Shown one piece after another: positions 1-8,517 of a DNA stretch of 64,000 nucleotides. The stretch's first letter is position 1. Every line of letters starts with the position of its first letter. A model generated the notes under the pieces. It made no database searches. It saw nothing but the letters and a program-made list of their open reading frames with translations, and was not told the DNA's origin. The translations under genes and the position numbers were made by a program. Origin of the DNA: Methanomicrobiales archaeon HGW-Methanomicrobiales-2 (GTDB taxonomy: Archaea; Halobacteriota; Methanomicrobia; Methanomicrobiales; Methanoculleaceae). The stretch covers positions 1-64,000 of the forward strand of contig PGYL01000004.1 of assembly GCA_002839645.1 (NCBI GenBank), in the 5' to 3' direction.

Positions 1-50
1 TCCTCCGTTTGAGTGGTGTTCCGGCCTATACTCCCGGGAGGATAATATAG

Positions 51-353
51 TTGTTATGCTGTGTGCCGGGATATGAGAGTTGGTACCGGCGGAGCACTCG
101 GCCACGCGGCATGCCAGCCTCTTCCGCCTCGCCGAAGAGAACCGGGGGATCGATCGACGGGGAGCGGATGGTTGCAATCCCCGATGTGCTGATACAGGAC
201 GGAGGTGCGACCTTCCGGCACAGCATGCTCGAAGGTATGGTATACTCCTCGGATCACCAGGTGGTCTTTGCCCCGGCGACCCGCACCCTCTGGATGGAGG
301 TCGTGGACCACGACTGGCAGAGAGTGGAACTCGGGCAGTTGTTCTCGGTGTGA
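51..353 (+). pseudogene. Gene remnant, possible C45-type peptidase C terminus
   Basis: The last 60 or so codons read like a real protein end (FRHSMLEGMVYSSDHQVVFA, then TRTLWMEV) and resemble the C-terminal end of C45-type acyl-coenzyme A/penicillin acyltransferase-like peptidases. The same frame is closed by a stop at 48-50, and the 30 or so residues after it are arginine- and proline-rich and do not look coded. So this is either a 5'-truncated, decayed gene or the end of a gene that changed frame. It lies convergent to purQ with about 100 bases between them. The family guess is weak, based on the general look of the C terminus only. Confidence 0.3.
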
Positions 354-450
354 GGAGAGACCGGGACGGAGGAAACGGGCTCCCGCCGCAGTGGAGCCCA
401 CGATCTTTTAGAGGCTGCCGGTTCCCGGCACGCCCCCCTCTCGAAACGGG

Positions 451-1263
451 TTATTCCCCGAAGTACGCGACGATGTTCCGGAAGAGTTGCATGTTCATCG
501 ATTCGAGGGGCAATGGTTTTCCCTCGCGCCTCAAGCGCTCTTTCTGGGTCGGCCAGTCGTAGAGGTTCACGAACTCCATGGCCCGCTCGGGGTGCGGCAT
601 CAGCCCGAGAACCTTTCCGTCCGCCGACGTTATCCCGGCGATATCCGCGAGCGAGCCGTTGGGGTTGTAGGGATACTCCCCTCCCGCGGGGGAGAGGTCG
701 TCCCGGCAGTACCGGAACGCGACCATATTCTCGCGCTCGATGTGCTTTAAGGTCGCTTCCGAACAGGAGAAGTTCCCTTCGCCGTGGGATACCGGGCAGT
801 AGAGGTGCGAAATACCCTTCGTCCAGAGGTTCTCTGCCGCAGGCTTCAGCGTGACGAACCGGCACTCGAGCACACCTTTCTTGTTCGGCATCAGGGCGAT
901 GTCGCGGGGATAGTCCCGGTCGAATGCGGGAATGAGGCCGAGATTGGCGAGGATCTGGAACCCGTTGCAGATCCCGAGGACGAGATTATCGCCCGCGAGG
1001 AACTCTTTTACGTCGCTCCAGAGGTTGTTTCGGACGCGGTTTGCGTAGGCGTTGCCGGCGCCGGTATCGTCGCCGTAGGAGAATCCACCGGGAAACACCA
1101 TCAGCCGGTAGTCGGAGAGGGCTTTCTCCCCCGCGATGAGGTCGTTGATGTGGACGATATCGGATGCCATGCCGGCCCGCATCAGGGCCTCCTGCGTCTC
1201 CATCTCGGAGTTGATCCCGTAGCCGCTCATGATGAGGGCTCTGGCATTGTTTGCGCGAGCCAT
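451..1263 (-). CDS. purQ: Phosphoribosylformylglycinamidine synthase, glutaminase subunit PurQ
   Basis: This subunit hydrolyses glutamine and passes ammonia to PurL for the fourth step of purine synthesis (FGAR to FGAM, ATP-dependent, cytosolic). The 270-residue product is a class I glutamine amidotransferase. It has the nucleophile elbow LGICNGFQIL (Cys), an MVFPGGFSYGDD oxyanion segment and the catalytic His-Glu pair in LMPHPERAMEF. It is about 40 residues longer than the Bacillus enzyme. An upstream extension of the frame to 1542 is serine/arginine-rich and overlaps purL, so it is not coding. I use the ATG at 1263, which gives the N terminus MARANNARALIMSGYG and has GGAGGG a few bases upstream inside the purL end. 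One base separates it from purL, so the two are certainly cotranscribed and probably translationally coupled. Confidence 0.95.
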   Translation of the reverse strand: MARANNARALIMSGYGINSEMETQEALMRAGMASDIVHINDLIAGEKALSDYRLMVFPGGFSYGDDTGAGNAYANRVRNNLWSDVKEFLAGDNLVLGICNGFQILANLGLIPAFDRDYPRDIALMPNKKGVLECRFVTLKPAAENLWTKGISHLYCPVSHGEGNFSCSEATLKHIERENMVAFRYCRDDLSPAGGEYPYNPNGSLADIAGITSADGKVLGLMPHPERAMEFVNLYDWPTQKERLRREGKPLPLESMNMQLFRNIVAYFGE

Positions 1264-1264
1264 T

Positions 1265-4207
1265 TCAGTACCCTCCAAAAGGCGCTTTATATGCAGCTTC
1301 CATCGCTGTGACCGGCTGTTCGATGAGCGTTTTACCTGCCGATACCCGGAAGACCGTGCCGTCGACGCGGCCGAGGAGGTGCGCGTCGCGGCCGAAGATC
1401 TCCTCGAATGCCTCCCGATCGGCGGGGGCGACCGTGACGACGAACCGTCCGAGCGACTCCGAGAAGAGGTAGCGGTCCGGGGACATCTTATCGGGGATGG
1501 CGATCGCCATCCCGACGCCCCCGGCGATCGCGACCTTTGCAAGGGCGACGAGGAGCCCTCCGTGGGTCACCGGGAAGGCGGATGCCACGAGTTTTTTCTC
1601 AATCGCGTCGGTCATCCTGCCGTAGCGCACCTTTGCCGCCTCGATACCGAGGGCCGGGACCGCACCTCCCTCGATACCGAGGTGCGCGAGGTACTCCGAC
1701 CCGCCGAGTTCTTCCCCGGTCTCCCCCACGACGTAGATGAGGTCGCCGTCGAACTTCGCGTCCATCGATACCGCGGCCGTGACGTCGGGGTGGACGCCTA
1801 TCGAGGTGATGAGGAGCGTCGGGGGCACGGAGACCTTCACGGGGTTAGAGTCCGCGTCGAACCCGGAGAAGTCGTTATACATGCTGTCTTTCCCGGAGAT
1901 ATACGGCGTCCCGAAGTTGACCGCACCGTCATAGCACCCGAACGCGGCGCGCTTGAGCTGCCAGAGCCGTTCGGGGTCGTCAGAGGAGCACCAGCAGAAG
2001 TTGTCGAGGAGGGCGATAGCATCCATCGGGACGCCTATCGCAATCAGCCCCCGGACCGCCGCATCGATCGCGGCGATCGCCATCCGGTAGGGGTCGAGCT
2101 CGGAGTACATCGGGAAGAGGCCCTGCGAGAGCCCCACGCCCTTCATTGAGCCGGGGACGACCTTCGTGAGGGAGGCGGAGGCCTGGACCCGCCCGGCTCC
2201 CTGCACCGGCCCGAGGACGTGGCCGCCCTGGACGGTGTGGTCGTACCGGGTCGAGATGAACTCCTTTGAGCAGATGTTCTTCCTTCCGAGCATCGCGAGG
2301 AGGAGGTCGTCGAGCCGGTCGGGGCACCCGAACTCGGGTTCGGGGTAGGTCGTCTCCACGGGCTTCGTCACGAGATGCTTCTTCGGCAGGCCGTCATGGA
2401 GGAAGTCGAGGTCGACGTCCATGACTTTTTCTCCGCCGTACTCCACGACGCACCTGCCGGTATCGGTGAACGTCCCGATGACAGTGGCCTCGACCTCCCT
2501 CCTCTTCATCAGGTCCATGAACGTCTCGATCTTCTCCTCCGGGACGGCGAGGGTCATCCGCTCCTGCGACTCGGAGATCCAGATCTCCCACGGCGCCATG
2601 CCGGGGTACTTCAGCGGCACGCGGTCGAGGAGGACGCGGCACCCGCCCGACTCCTTCGCCATCTCTGCAACAGAGCAGGAGATCCCTCCCGCCCCGTTGT
2701 CGGTGATGCTCCGGTAGAGGTCGAGGTCGCGGGCCTCCTTGACGATGACGTCGGAGAATTTCTTCTGCGTGATCGGGTCGCCGATCTGGACCGCGGTCAC
2801 GGGGCTTGCCGGATCGAGAGCTTCCGAGGAGAAAGTGGCGCCGTGGATGCCGTCCTTGCCGACCCGCCCTCCGACCATGACGATGAGGTCGCCGGGGAGA
2901 GCCTGCTTCTCGTGGAGCGGTTTTCCGTTACGGAAGCGCGGCATCACGCCGACGGTGCCGGCGAAGACGAGCGGTTTACCGACGTAGCGGTCGTGGAAGT
3001 AGCACCACCCCTGCGGCGTCGGGATGCCCGAGCAGTTGCCGCCCACGTCCACGCCGCGGACGACGCCCTCGAAGATCCTCCGGGGAGGGAGGATGGGGTT
3101 TTCCCGGTTCTTGGCGCGGAAGAGGGCCGGTTCGGTATTGGGGTCGCCGACGCAGTAGCCGTAGATGTTGATACAGGGTTTGGCGCCGAGGCCGAACCCG
3201 ATCGTGTCCCGGTTCACCCCGACGATGCCGGTGAGGGCGCCGCCGAAGGGGTCGAGGGCCGAGGGAGAGTTGTGGGTCTCGACCTTGCAGGTCACGAGGT
3301 GCTCGTCGTCGAAGATGATTGCGCCGGAGTTGTCGGTGAAGACCGAGACGCAGATGTCGTCATCCCCTTTCTCCTTGCGGATCGTGTTGGTGGCTGCCTG
3401 GATGCAGGTCTTATAGAGCCCTCGCGGGACGTCGTCGTCCATGGCCGATGCAAAGATCGTGTGCTTGCAGTGCTCGCTCCAGGTCTGGGCGAGCGACTCG
3501 ATCTCGACGTCCGTCGGCCTCCGCCCGAGCCTCCGGAAGTAGTCCCGTATCGCGTGGAGCTGGGCGAGGTCGAGGGCAAGCGGCCCCCTCCGCTCCTCTG
3601 TCTCGGGGTCGACGATCCCCTCTTTCCCGATGCGTGCGAGGTCCGCATCGGAGAGGTCGAGGTCCACTGCCCCGGCCGCCTGCAGCTCGTGGAGGCTGAC
3701 AAAGGGCGCGATCGGGTCCATCCCCTTCTCGCCGTACTCCTCGCGGCTCCTGACGTGGACGCGGTTGACGAGCGGGTTTGCAAGAGCCGTTGTAAGCCTC
3801 TGCAGGGACTCGGGGGTCAGGTCGCCGCTCGCGAGGTAGAGCTGCGATGAGAAGACCGCCTCCCCCTCGCCGAACCGGAACCCGAAGTAGTCCTCGAGGG
3901 TCTGCTTTGCCGTCGTCCCGGCGTTGTCGGTGACCCCGGGGAGGAACCCGACCTCGATTGCATAATCAAAGGCGGCTTCCGTCGGCCGGTCTACGCAGTA
4001 TCGCTGGACAACGGGGTTGCTGAGCTGCGCACCGATCTGCGAGAGTTCTTCAGGGGAAAAGTCCCTCCTGGAGGTCGCTATGGTATAGACATCGACGAGG
4101 TGCAGCTCGCGCAGGGGGAAGCCCAGCGAGCGGAACCTCTCGGTACGCGTCTGTAGCCGTGGATCGCGGGAGTAGTGCACCTCTATCCGGTGGACGTGAG
4201 AGGCCAT
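1265..4207 (-). CDS. purL: Phosphoribosylformylglycinamidine synthase PurL with PurS-like N terminus
   Basis: This is the synthetase subunit that makes FGAM from FGAR, ATP and ammonia delivered by PurQ. The 980-residue length lies between the small bacterial PurL (about 740) and the large fused enzyme (about 1300). Residues 1-190 or so form two PurS-like halves (HVHRIEVHYSRDP and FDYAIEVGFLPGVTDNAG). A linker/FGAR-binding segment follows, then two AIR-synthase-type halves. The family signature KVETHNSPSALDPFGGALTG is intact, as are the metal/ATP loop residues in SITDNGAGGISC. No glutaminase domain is present; purQ supplies it 1 base downstream. The ATG at 4207 sits directly behind an AT-rich CATATTTATA segment. 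No clear ribosome binding site is seen, but the first beta strand needs this start. Confidence 0.95.
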   Translation of the reverse strand: MASHVHRIEVHYSRDPRLQTRTERFRSLGFPLRELHLVDVYTIATSRRDFSPEELSQIGAQLSNPVVQRYCVDRPTEAAFDYAIEVGFLPGVTDNAGTTAKQTLEDYFGFRFGEGEAVFSSQLYLASGDLTPESLQRLTTALANPLVNRVHVRSREEYGEKGMDPIAPFVSLHELQAAGAVDLDLSDADLARIGKEGIVDPETEERRGPLALDLAQLHAIRDYFRRLGRRPTDVEIESLAQTWSEHCKHTIFASAMDDDVPRGLYKTCIQAATNTIRKEKGDDDICVSVFTDNSGAIIFDDEHLVTCKVETHNSPSALDPFGGALTGIVGVNRDTIGFGLGAKPCINIYGYCVGDPNTEPALFRAKNRENPILPPRRIFEGVVRGVDVGGNCSGIPTPQGWCYFHDRYVGKPLVFAGTVGVMPRFRNGKPLHEKQALPGDLIVMVGGRVGKDGIHGATFSSEALDPASPVTAVQIGDPITQKKFSDVIVKEARDLDLYRSITDNGAGGISCSVAEMAKESGGCRVLLDRVPLKYPGMAPWEIWISESQERMTLAVPEEKIETFMDLMKRREVEATVIGTFTDTGRCVVEYGGEKVMDVDLDFLHDGLPKKHLVTKPVETTYPEPEFGCPDRLDDLLLAMLGRKNICSKEFISTRYDHTVQGGHVLGPVQGAGRVQASASLTKVVPGSMKGVGLSQGLFPMYSELDPYRMAIAAIDAAVRGLIAIGVPMDAIALLDNFCWCSSDDPERLWQLKRAAFGCYDGAVNFGTPYISGKDSMYNDFSGFDADSNPVKVSVPPTLLITSIGVHPDVTAAVSMDAKFDGDLIYVVGETGEELGGSEYLAHLGIEGGAVPALGIEAAKVRYGRMTDAIEKKLVASAFPVTHGGLLVALAKVAIAGGVGMAIAIPDKMSPDRYLFSESLGRFVVTVAPADREAFEEIFGRDAHLLGRVDGTVFRVSAGKTLIEQPVTAMEAAYKAPFGGY

Positions 4208-4251
4208 GTATAAATATGGGTCGGATCTGGTGAAAAGAGCTCCGACGAGGT

Positions 4252-4294
4252 GGGGGGGGGGGGGGTGTGGTGGGGTTGGAGGGATCTGGGGGGG
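4252..4294 (+). repeat. G-tract, possible G-quadruplex
   Basis: Upstream of purL the + strand has a run of 14 G, then GGGG, GGG and a run of seven G within 43 bases. Four G-runs of three or more with short loops fit a G-quadruplex. It lies in the purL 5' region, with C-runs on the purL coding strand. The rest of 4208-4520 shows no gene. A homopolymer this long is also a likely sequencing or assembly weak point. Confidence 0.5.
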
Positions 4295-4520
4295 TTGAGG
4301 ATGCCTCCGAAGTCCTTACCGAATAATCGCATTTGGGGGTCTTAACCTGCGGCCTGTGCCAAGAAGAAATGGAGATCCCAATCGACTAATCGCGCAACAC
4401 TTTGGAATCGATATGCAAGTCAGCAACCTCTTTCACACCGGTGGGTTCGGATGGTCAGATACTACACTTGACCGTATGCTGGTAGTGCGGTCATGTCTGG
4501 ACAACGAGAGTTAAACCTAT

Positions 4521-7136
4521 TCAATTCAGTTGCAATCTAGGGGGTACTGACACTTTTAAAAGCGCCTTTATTCGCTGTAAATCCGGATACTTAACAGGAT
4601 TTAAGGAGCAATATTCTACAATCATAAGTAACGTGACTTTCTTTGCTACCTCAGAAAAATCGTTTTTATTAATCCTTTTTGCAACAATCTCTGGCCATAC
4701 ATTCTTTTTATACCCCATTAAGATCCCCTGTTTGATCAGAAAAGAGGCCGGATTGTCAATTTTATCACAAACTTCATTGGTAATCGCGGTAAATTTGTCA
4801 GAACCTAGGGAACGAACAATCTTGGAAATTATCCCATATGTGAAGATGAAACTTAAATTCCAAAAGATGTTTGTTGCATATTCTCTCCTTTTTTCTTCGC
4901 TTAACCCATTATAGGGACTCTTTTCTGTTTCAAGGGTGCTCAATTTTTTTGATATAGCTTCAACAACTTCTTTTTGTTGATCATCACTCTGTATCGCTTC
5001 AAAGAATGAAGACAGTATCCTTAGATGAACATTCATGCCATCCGAGAATATCTTCCGTAGTTTTTCTTTCTCTAATGAACCCGCTCGGTTTCGAGTAATA
5101 CACCCCATAACTTCTACAGTTTTGATAGCCTTCCTCAAATCTTTCTCAGATGAATCATTTTCATCAATATACCCTTCATTTTCTTTATCTTCCAGGGATT
5201 GTTCCAGATCGTCTTGAAACTTTAGTCTTTCTGCCCTATTCATTTCAGGTGTTACATTTGCCGCAGGTAAAACCGCTTTCACGATAATGTGCGCTTGTTC
5301 ATCAAAAAACTTCATTTCACCTTTTGTCAGCGTTGCTGGCCCGTACTCATCAAATAAAGACGATGCAATCCTTTCGATTTCTTCGAGGATAATGTTGCTT
5401 TTTGAGTGATGCGTAAGAAATACTGCAATGTACGCGTTGTCATCTACATGAAGATTGTTTAATATGCTCCTAATTGCCCCCATCACGTCAGGTTCTTCAA
5501 TATGTTCAGAGAGATATTTCGCGACAAAATAGTAGTAGAAACATGAATATCTAAATGAGTAATTGTTGAAACTATCACATGCTACGATTTCGTTTAGGTT
5601 TGTAAGTAAGACATCTTCTTCTATTGGAAGATTATATTTAGTCGAATAAAATTGCATAAAGGAGGAAAAACTATCATAAGGCAATTCCTCCTGTTCTTCT
5701 TTATACATATAGGAAGCAAATTCCGTCAAGAAATTCATATAGGTATCAATCTCGTCATTCTTCACACCACGCTTTCTTAAGTAATAAACTATAAATGCTT
5801 GATAACAATAGCCCTGTGTGGTGATGTCTTGATTAAGTGACATCTCAAATGTTTCATATGTAACTAAGGTAGACAAAACAAAAAATGGATGTGCTGGCAT
5901 TAACCCTTTTCCCATATTCCTCCCTAGAGTGCTGTATATAAGATCAGTGTTTTTGTCAATGTCCATATAGTAACTTATAGCCTCTTTGTCTGTTAGATTC
6001 ACCCATTTTTTAATTAACTCATTAATTAATGAGGGTTTAAGTTCTTTCATCCTAAAGGTTGTAAATGAAGAAATAAGCGCTTCATCTTTAATATTTAAAC
6101 TAAAAATATCATCAACGACGACGACACAGTGGGAGTACTTTACTAAACTCTTTATGTGCTTTTCTTTATCTTTGGCACGGTGAAAATCATCAACTATTGG
6201 AATTATCTTCTCTATATCAACATCTTTTTCACTAATAGTGCAATATTGTTCACGAAGAGATTTTGAGATGATATTTTCCATCTTACCCAAAAAAGCATTT
6301 CTCTTATCGGATACATAGACCGGAATGAAGTTACGTCTTCTCAACTCAACAAATATTCTCTTACACAAGGTTGTTTTGCCTGATTGATTTTCTCCAGCAA
6401 GAATGATTTTTCCATCATTAAAGAGGCTGTCCAATAACTCATCAGAATCTATCGTACTGTGGTTTCTTTTTAAATTATCGTATTTTATCAGTTCGGTGCA
6501 GATATAGATATCATCTAAACAAACATTCTCTTTTTTGGGGTGTGCTTTTGCCAACAATTCTGCATCGTGTAAGAACTCCTCAAATTCCGTATTTATTTTT
6601 AATTGTCTTATTCTCTGTTCTTTTTCAATTAATTTGATCAATCCCTCGTAAACATCTTGCCATGCTTCCGTTTTATCGCAAAACCGTGAAACTGGCTTTC
6701 CATCTGTGGGTAAAGCCAACGACTCCCCAATATCTGGATCTTTTTGCCATCCGCAGTGAGACAAAACAATCGGAACAACTGCAACTCCCTTTTTATTTCT
6801 TAATTCAAATGCTTTCTCTTTTTCGCGCCTGCACTCCTCTGAAGCCAGAAAATTTGCTGAGACAAGCAAACAAATAATGTCAGCATCTTCTAATTTATAA
6901 TCAATTTTTCCGCGAAATTTTTCGCCAACTATTACTGAGTGATCATACCATATTTCGATTAAACCACTATTTTTAAGTGGAGCAATATGAGTTATAAACT
7001 CCTCAATATTTGGATTGTCAGGGGTATTGTCTTTATGCGAATAGCTGATGAAAAGATTTAATCTTGCATCCTTTTCCAAGACACTTGCTCCAAGAGTCGT
7101 TTCTTCTGATCGGTTCAATTTAAAATAGTCATCCAT
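4521..7136 (-). CDS. TIR domain STAND-like NTPase, probable immune protein
   Basis: The 871-residue product has a TIR domain at about residues 27-170, beginning LNLFISYSHKD. It contains the segment SANFLASEECRREKEKA, where the Glu after Cys-Arg-Arg matches the catalytic Glu of NAD-cleaving TIR domains. A P-loop NTPase follows, with Walker A GENQSGKTTLCKR near residue 252 and acidic strands IIPIVDDFH and CVVVVDDIF. The last 450 residues are helical with no named repeat. This TIR-plus-NTPase plan is typical of single-protein prokaryotic NLR-like defence, where the NTPase senses infection and TIR destroys NAD or makes a signal. The gene is far AT-richer than its neighbours, so acquired. The ATG at 7136 is preceded by GAGAGG six bases away; a TTG one codon earlier is possible. 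Confidence 0.85.
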   Translation of the reverse strand: MDDYFKLNRSEETTLGASVLEKDARLNLFISYSHKDNTPDNPNIEEFITHIAPLKNSGLIEIWYDHSVIVGEKFRGKIDYKLEDADIICLLVSANFLASEECRREKEKAFELRNKKGVAVVPIVLSHCGWQKDPDIGESLALPTDGKPVSRFCDKTEAWQDVYEGLIKLIEKEQRIRQLKINTEFEEFLHDAELLAKAHPKKENVCLDDIYICTELIKYDNLKRNHSTIDSDELLDSLFNDGKIILAGENQSGKTTLCKRIFVELRRRNFIPVYVSDKRNAFLGKMENIISKSLREQYCTISEKDVDIEKIIPIVDDFHRAKDKEKHIKSLVKYSHCVVVVDDIFSLNIKDEALISSFTTFRMKELKPSLINELIKKWVNLTDKEAISYYMDIDKNTDLIYSTLGRNMGKGLMPAHPFFVLSTLVTYETFEMSLNQDITTQGYCYQAFIVYYLRKRGVKNDEIDTYMNFLTEFASYMYKEEQEELPYDSFSSFMQFYSTKYNLPIEEDVLLTNLNEIVACDSFNNYSFRYSCFYYYFVAKYLSEHIEEPDVMGAIRSILNNLHVDDNAYIAVFLTHHSKSNIILEEIERIASSLFDEYGPATLTKGEMKFFDEQAHIIVKAVLPAANVTPEMNRAERLKFQDDLEQSLEDKENEGYIDENDSSEKDLRKAIKTVEVMGCITRNRAGSLEKEKLRKIFSDGMNVHLRILSSFFEAIQSDDQQKEVVEAISKKLSTLETEKSPYNGLSEEKRREYATNIFWNLSFIFTYGIISKIVRSLGSDKFTAITNEVCDKIDNPASFLIKQGILMGYKKNVWPEIVAKRINKNDFSEVAKKVTLLMIVEYCSLNPVKYPDLQRIKALLKVSVPPRLQLN

Positions 7137-7431
7137 CAATATCCTCTCTCAAAGCAGCCAGAAACGAATATGGTGCCTAGACGTATAAGAGAATTTCGAA
7201 AAGAAATTCGCTATAAGCCTTCGATCCCAACGAGAGATCAACCGATACGAGACAATAAACTTTGGAACAGTCCGTCAGTTAGGAGACCATCGCCTTCCTC
7301 AAGGCATCGGCGAGCACGACAACTTGGGTGATACTTATTAAAAGACATTGCCTGGGTTGATGGTGCATCAATTCTCACTAAAATCGAAAAATGATGCGCG
7401 CCTGATAACCTGACAAAGTGTGATTTGGAGA

Positions 7432-7557
7432 TCACCGTTTGAAGAGACTTAAGATGCCACAGAGGATAGCGAGGCCCGAATGCACCAGTAAAAGATCGCC
7501 ACGTCGGTCATAGATGATGCTGTATTCACTGTAATAACATAGCAGGGATCTCTTCAT
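7432..7557 (-). CDS. Possible 41-residue hydrophobic protein
   Basis: Within the 455-base gap between the TIR gene and the acetyltransferase there is one readable short frame, starting MKRSLLCYYSEYSIIYD and ending in a hydrophobic stretch (LAILCGILSLF). A TTTTTAAAA stretch lies about 24 bases upstream of the ATG, the distance expected for a leaderless archaeal transcript. No ribosome binding site is visible and I recognise no family. The remainder of 7137-7595 shows nothing else I can support. Confidence 0.27.
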   Translation of the reverse strand: MKRSLLCYYSEYSIIYDRRGDLLLVHSGLAILCGILSLFKR

Positions 7558-7595
7558 TTTAAGCGCATTTTAAAAATTAGATTCATAAATTACAT

Positions 7596-8150
7596 CTATA
7601 GACTCTTTCTCGCCCTGATAATATGTAAAATATCAAAGTAAAAAGGAATGATCTCCTTTGGTGGATCTTCTGAATTGACTAAAGCCCTTCGAAAATCTGA
7701 TTTTTCATAGAATTCTACAGAGGTCGGTTTGGAGTCAACCGTTAGAATTCTACAACCGACGTTTTCAGTGATGTCTCCGACGATAGAAAAGATTTCGATT
7801 AACATATTGGTTCCGACACCGCGATATCGGTAATCGTCGTGGACTGCCAGCCTTGCAATTTTTATTGCTGGATAAAATCGATATTTATAGCCCTTTATTC
7901 GATCCCGCCTAACCATTTCCTCTTTTTCGATGCAATCGGTTACAAGTGTAAAATAGCCCAAAAGAGTCCCCCTCCAGAAAACAACCCGGGTGACGGAAAA
8001 AAAGCTGTTCTGGCACCGCAATGCATCTTCTTTGAGAAATTCCTCTAAATCAACCTCTTCGGGCTTACTGCGACAAGAAAAAGAATTAACATCAATTCCT
8101 TCGTGGAGAGTGATGTACTCCAACTCTTCATCAGGAATTGGTTCTACCAT
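7596..8150 (-). CDS. GNAT family N-acetyltransferase, possible toxin
   Basis: The 184-residue product is a GCN5-related acetyltransferase that would move an acetyl group from acetyl-CoA to an amine. The acetyl-CoA loop is seen in IKIARLAVHDDYRYRGVGTN (the R-x-x-G-x-G pattern). It is followed by an alpha/beta segment with LTVDSKPTSVEFYEKSDF, the usual GNAT C-terminal strand, helix and Tyr. The ATG overlaps the stop codon of a 47-residue upstream gene by one base (TAATG), so they are coupled. Small GNAT proteins with a tiny upstream partner are often toxin-antitoxin pairs that acetylate charged tRNA, but the substrate here cannot be read from sequence. GC is lower than in core genes. Confidence 0.75.
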   Translation of the reverse strand: MVEPIPDEELEYITLHEGIDVNSFSCRSKPEEVDLEEFLKEDALRCQNSFFSVTRVVFWRGTLLGYFTLVTDCIEKEEMVRRDRIKGYKYRFYPAIKIARLAVHDDYRYRGVGTNMLIEIFSIVGDITENVGCRILTVDSKPTSVEFYEKSDFRRALVNSEDPPKEIIPFYFDILHIIRARKSL

Positions 8151-8293
8151 TAAGATCGCTTTTGAGAACGCAACGCGGCTTCCTTAACTAAAAGCTGACC
8201 GCGCGTACTTAGGACATTGTGCTCAAGGAATCTCTCGAACCTCCGAGCATCCTCACCCTTTAGTTTCAACCCTAACTCTATAGCCTTCGCCAT
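8150..8293 (-). CDS. 47-residue partner of the acetyltransferase, possible antitoxin
   Basis: This gene is short enough to be missed by length filters. It encodes MAKAIELGLKLKGEDARRFE, then a charged helical tail ending in KEAALRSQKRS. The first part (strand, then GEDARRF helix) resembles a family of tiny archaeal and bacterial proteins often encoded just before GNAT genes. Its stop TAA shares one A with the acetyltransferase start. A GGGGTGGGTG sequence lies directly before the ATG, and a TATA-like element sits about 33 bases upstream. The antitoxin role is inferred from position, size and coupling. Confidence 0.6.
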   Translation of the reverse strand: MAKAIELGLKLKGEDARRFERFLEHNVLSTRGQLLVKEAALRSQKRS

Positions 8294-8320
8294 GACACCC
8301 ACCCCGCACATGTGGCGTGT

Positions 8321-8330
8321 TTATAAGTAT
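8321..8330 (-). promoter_or_regulatory. TATA-like promoter of the 47-residue/GNAT pair
   Basis: Read on the minus strand this is ATACTTATAA, about 33 bases before the ATG at 8293. That would give a leader of only a few bases carrying the GGTG-type ribosome binding site. Nothing else codes in 8294-8517. Confidence 0.4.
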
Positions 8331-8517
8331 TACATATGCGATACGATGAGATATACACATCTGAAAAGCGTATATATTTTTCCATTCCTCTCGCCTGGAG
8401 CATTTCTCTCCAGTGTTCGTCGCCCCCCCACCGGTGAAATGATCAAGAATACACACTTCAATTTAGAAATAGACTAATAACTTGGCTTTTTTAAGCCCCA
8501 GCCGGGCTATACACAGA

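Noticed and set aside
2375-3850. 491-residue open frame on the + strand inside purL
   Set aside because: It is the antisense shadow of the GC-rich purL gene, with no start signal and abnormal composition.
7238-7435. 65-residue minus-strand frame between the TIR and GNAT genes
   Set aside because: Composition is not protein-like and no start signal is present.
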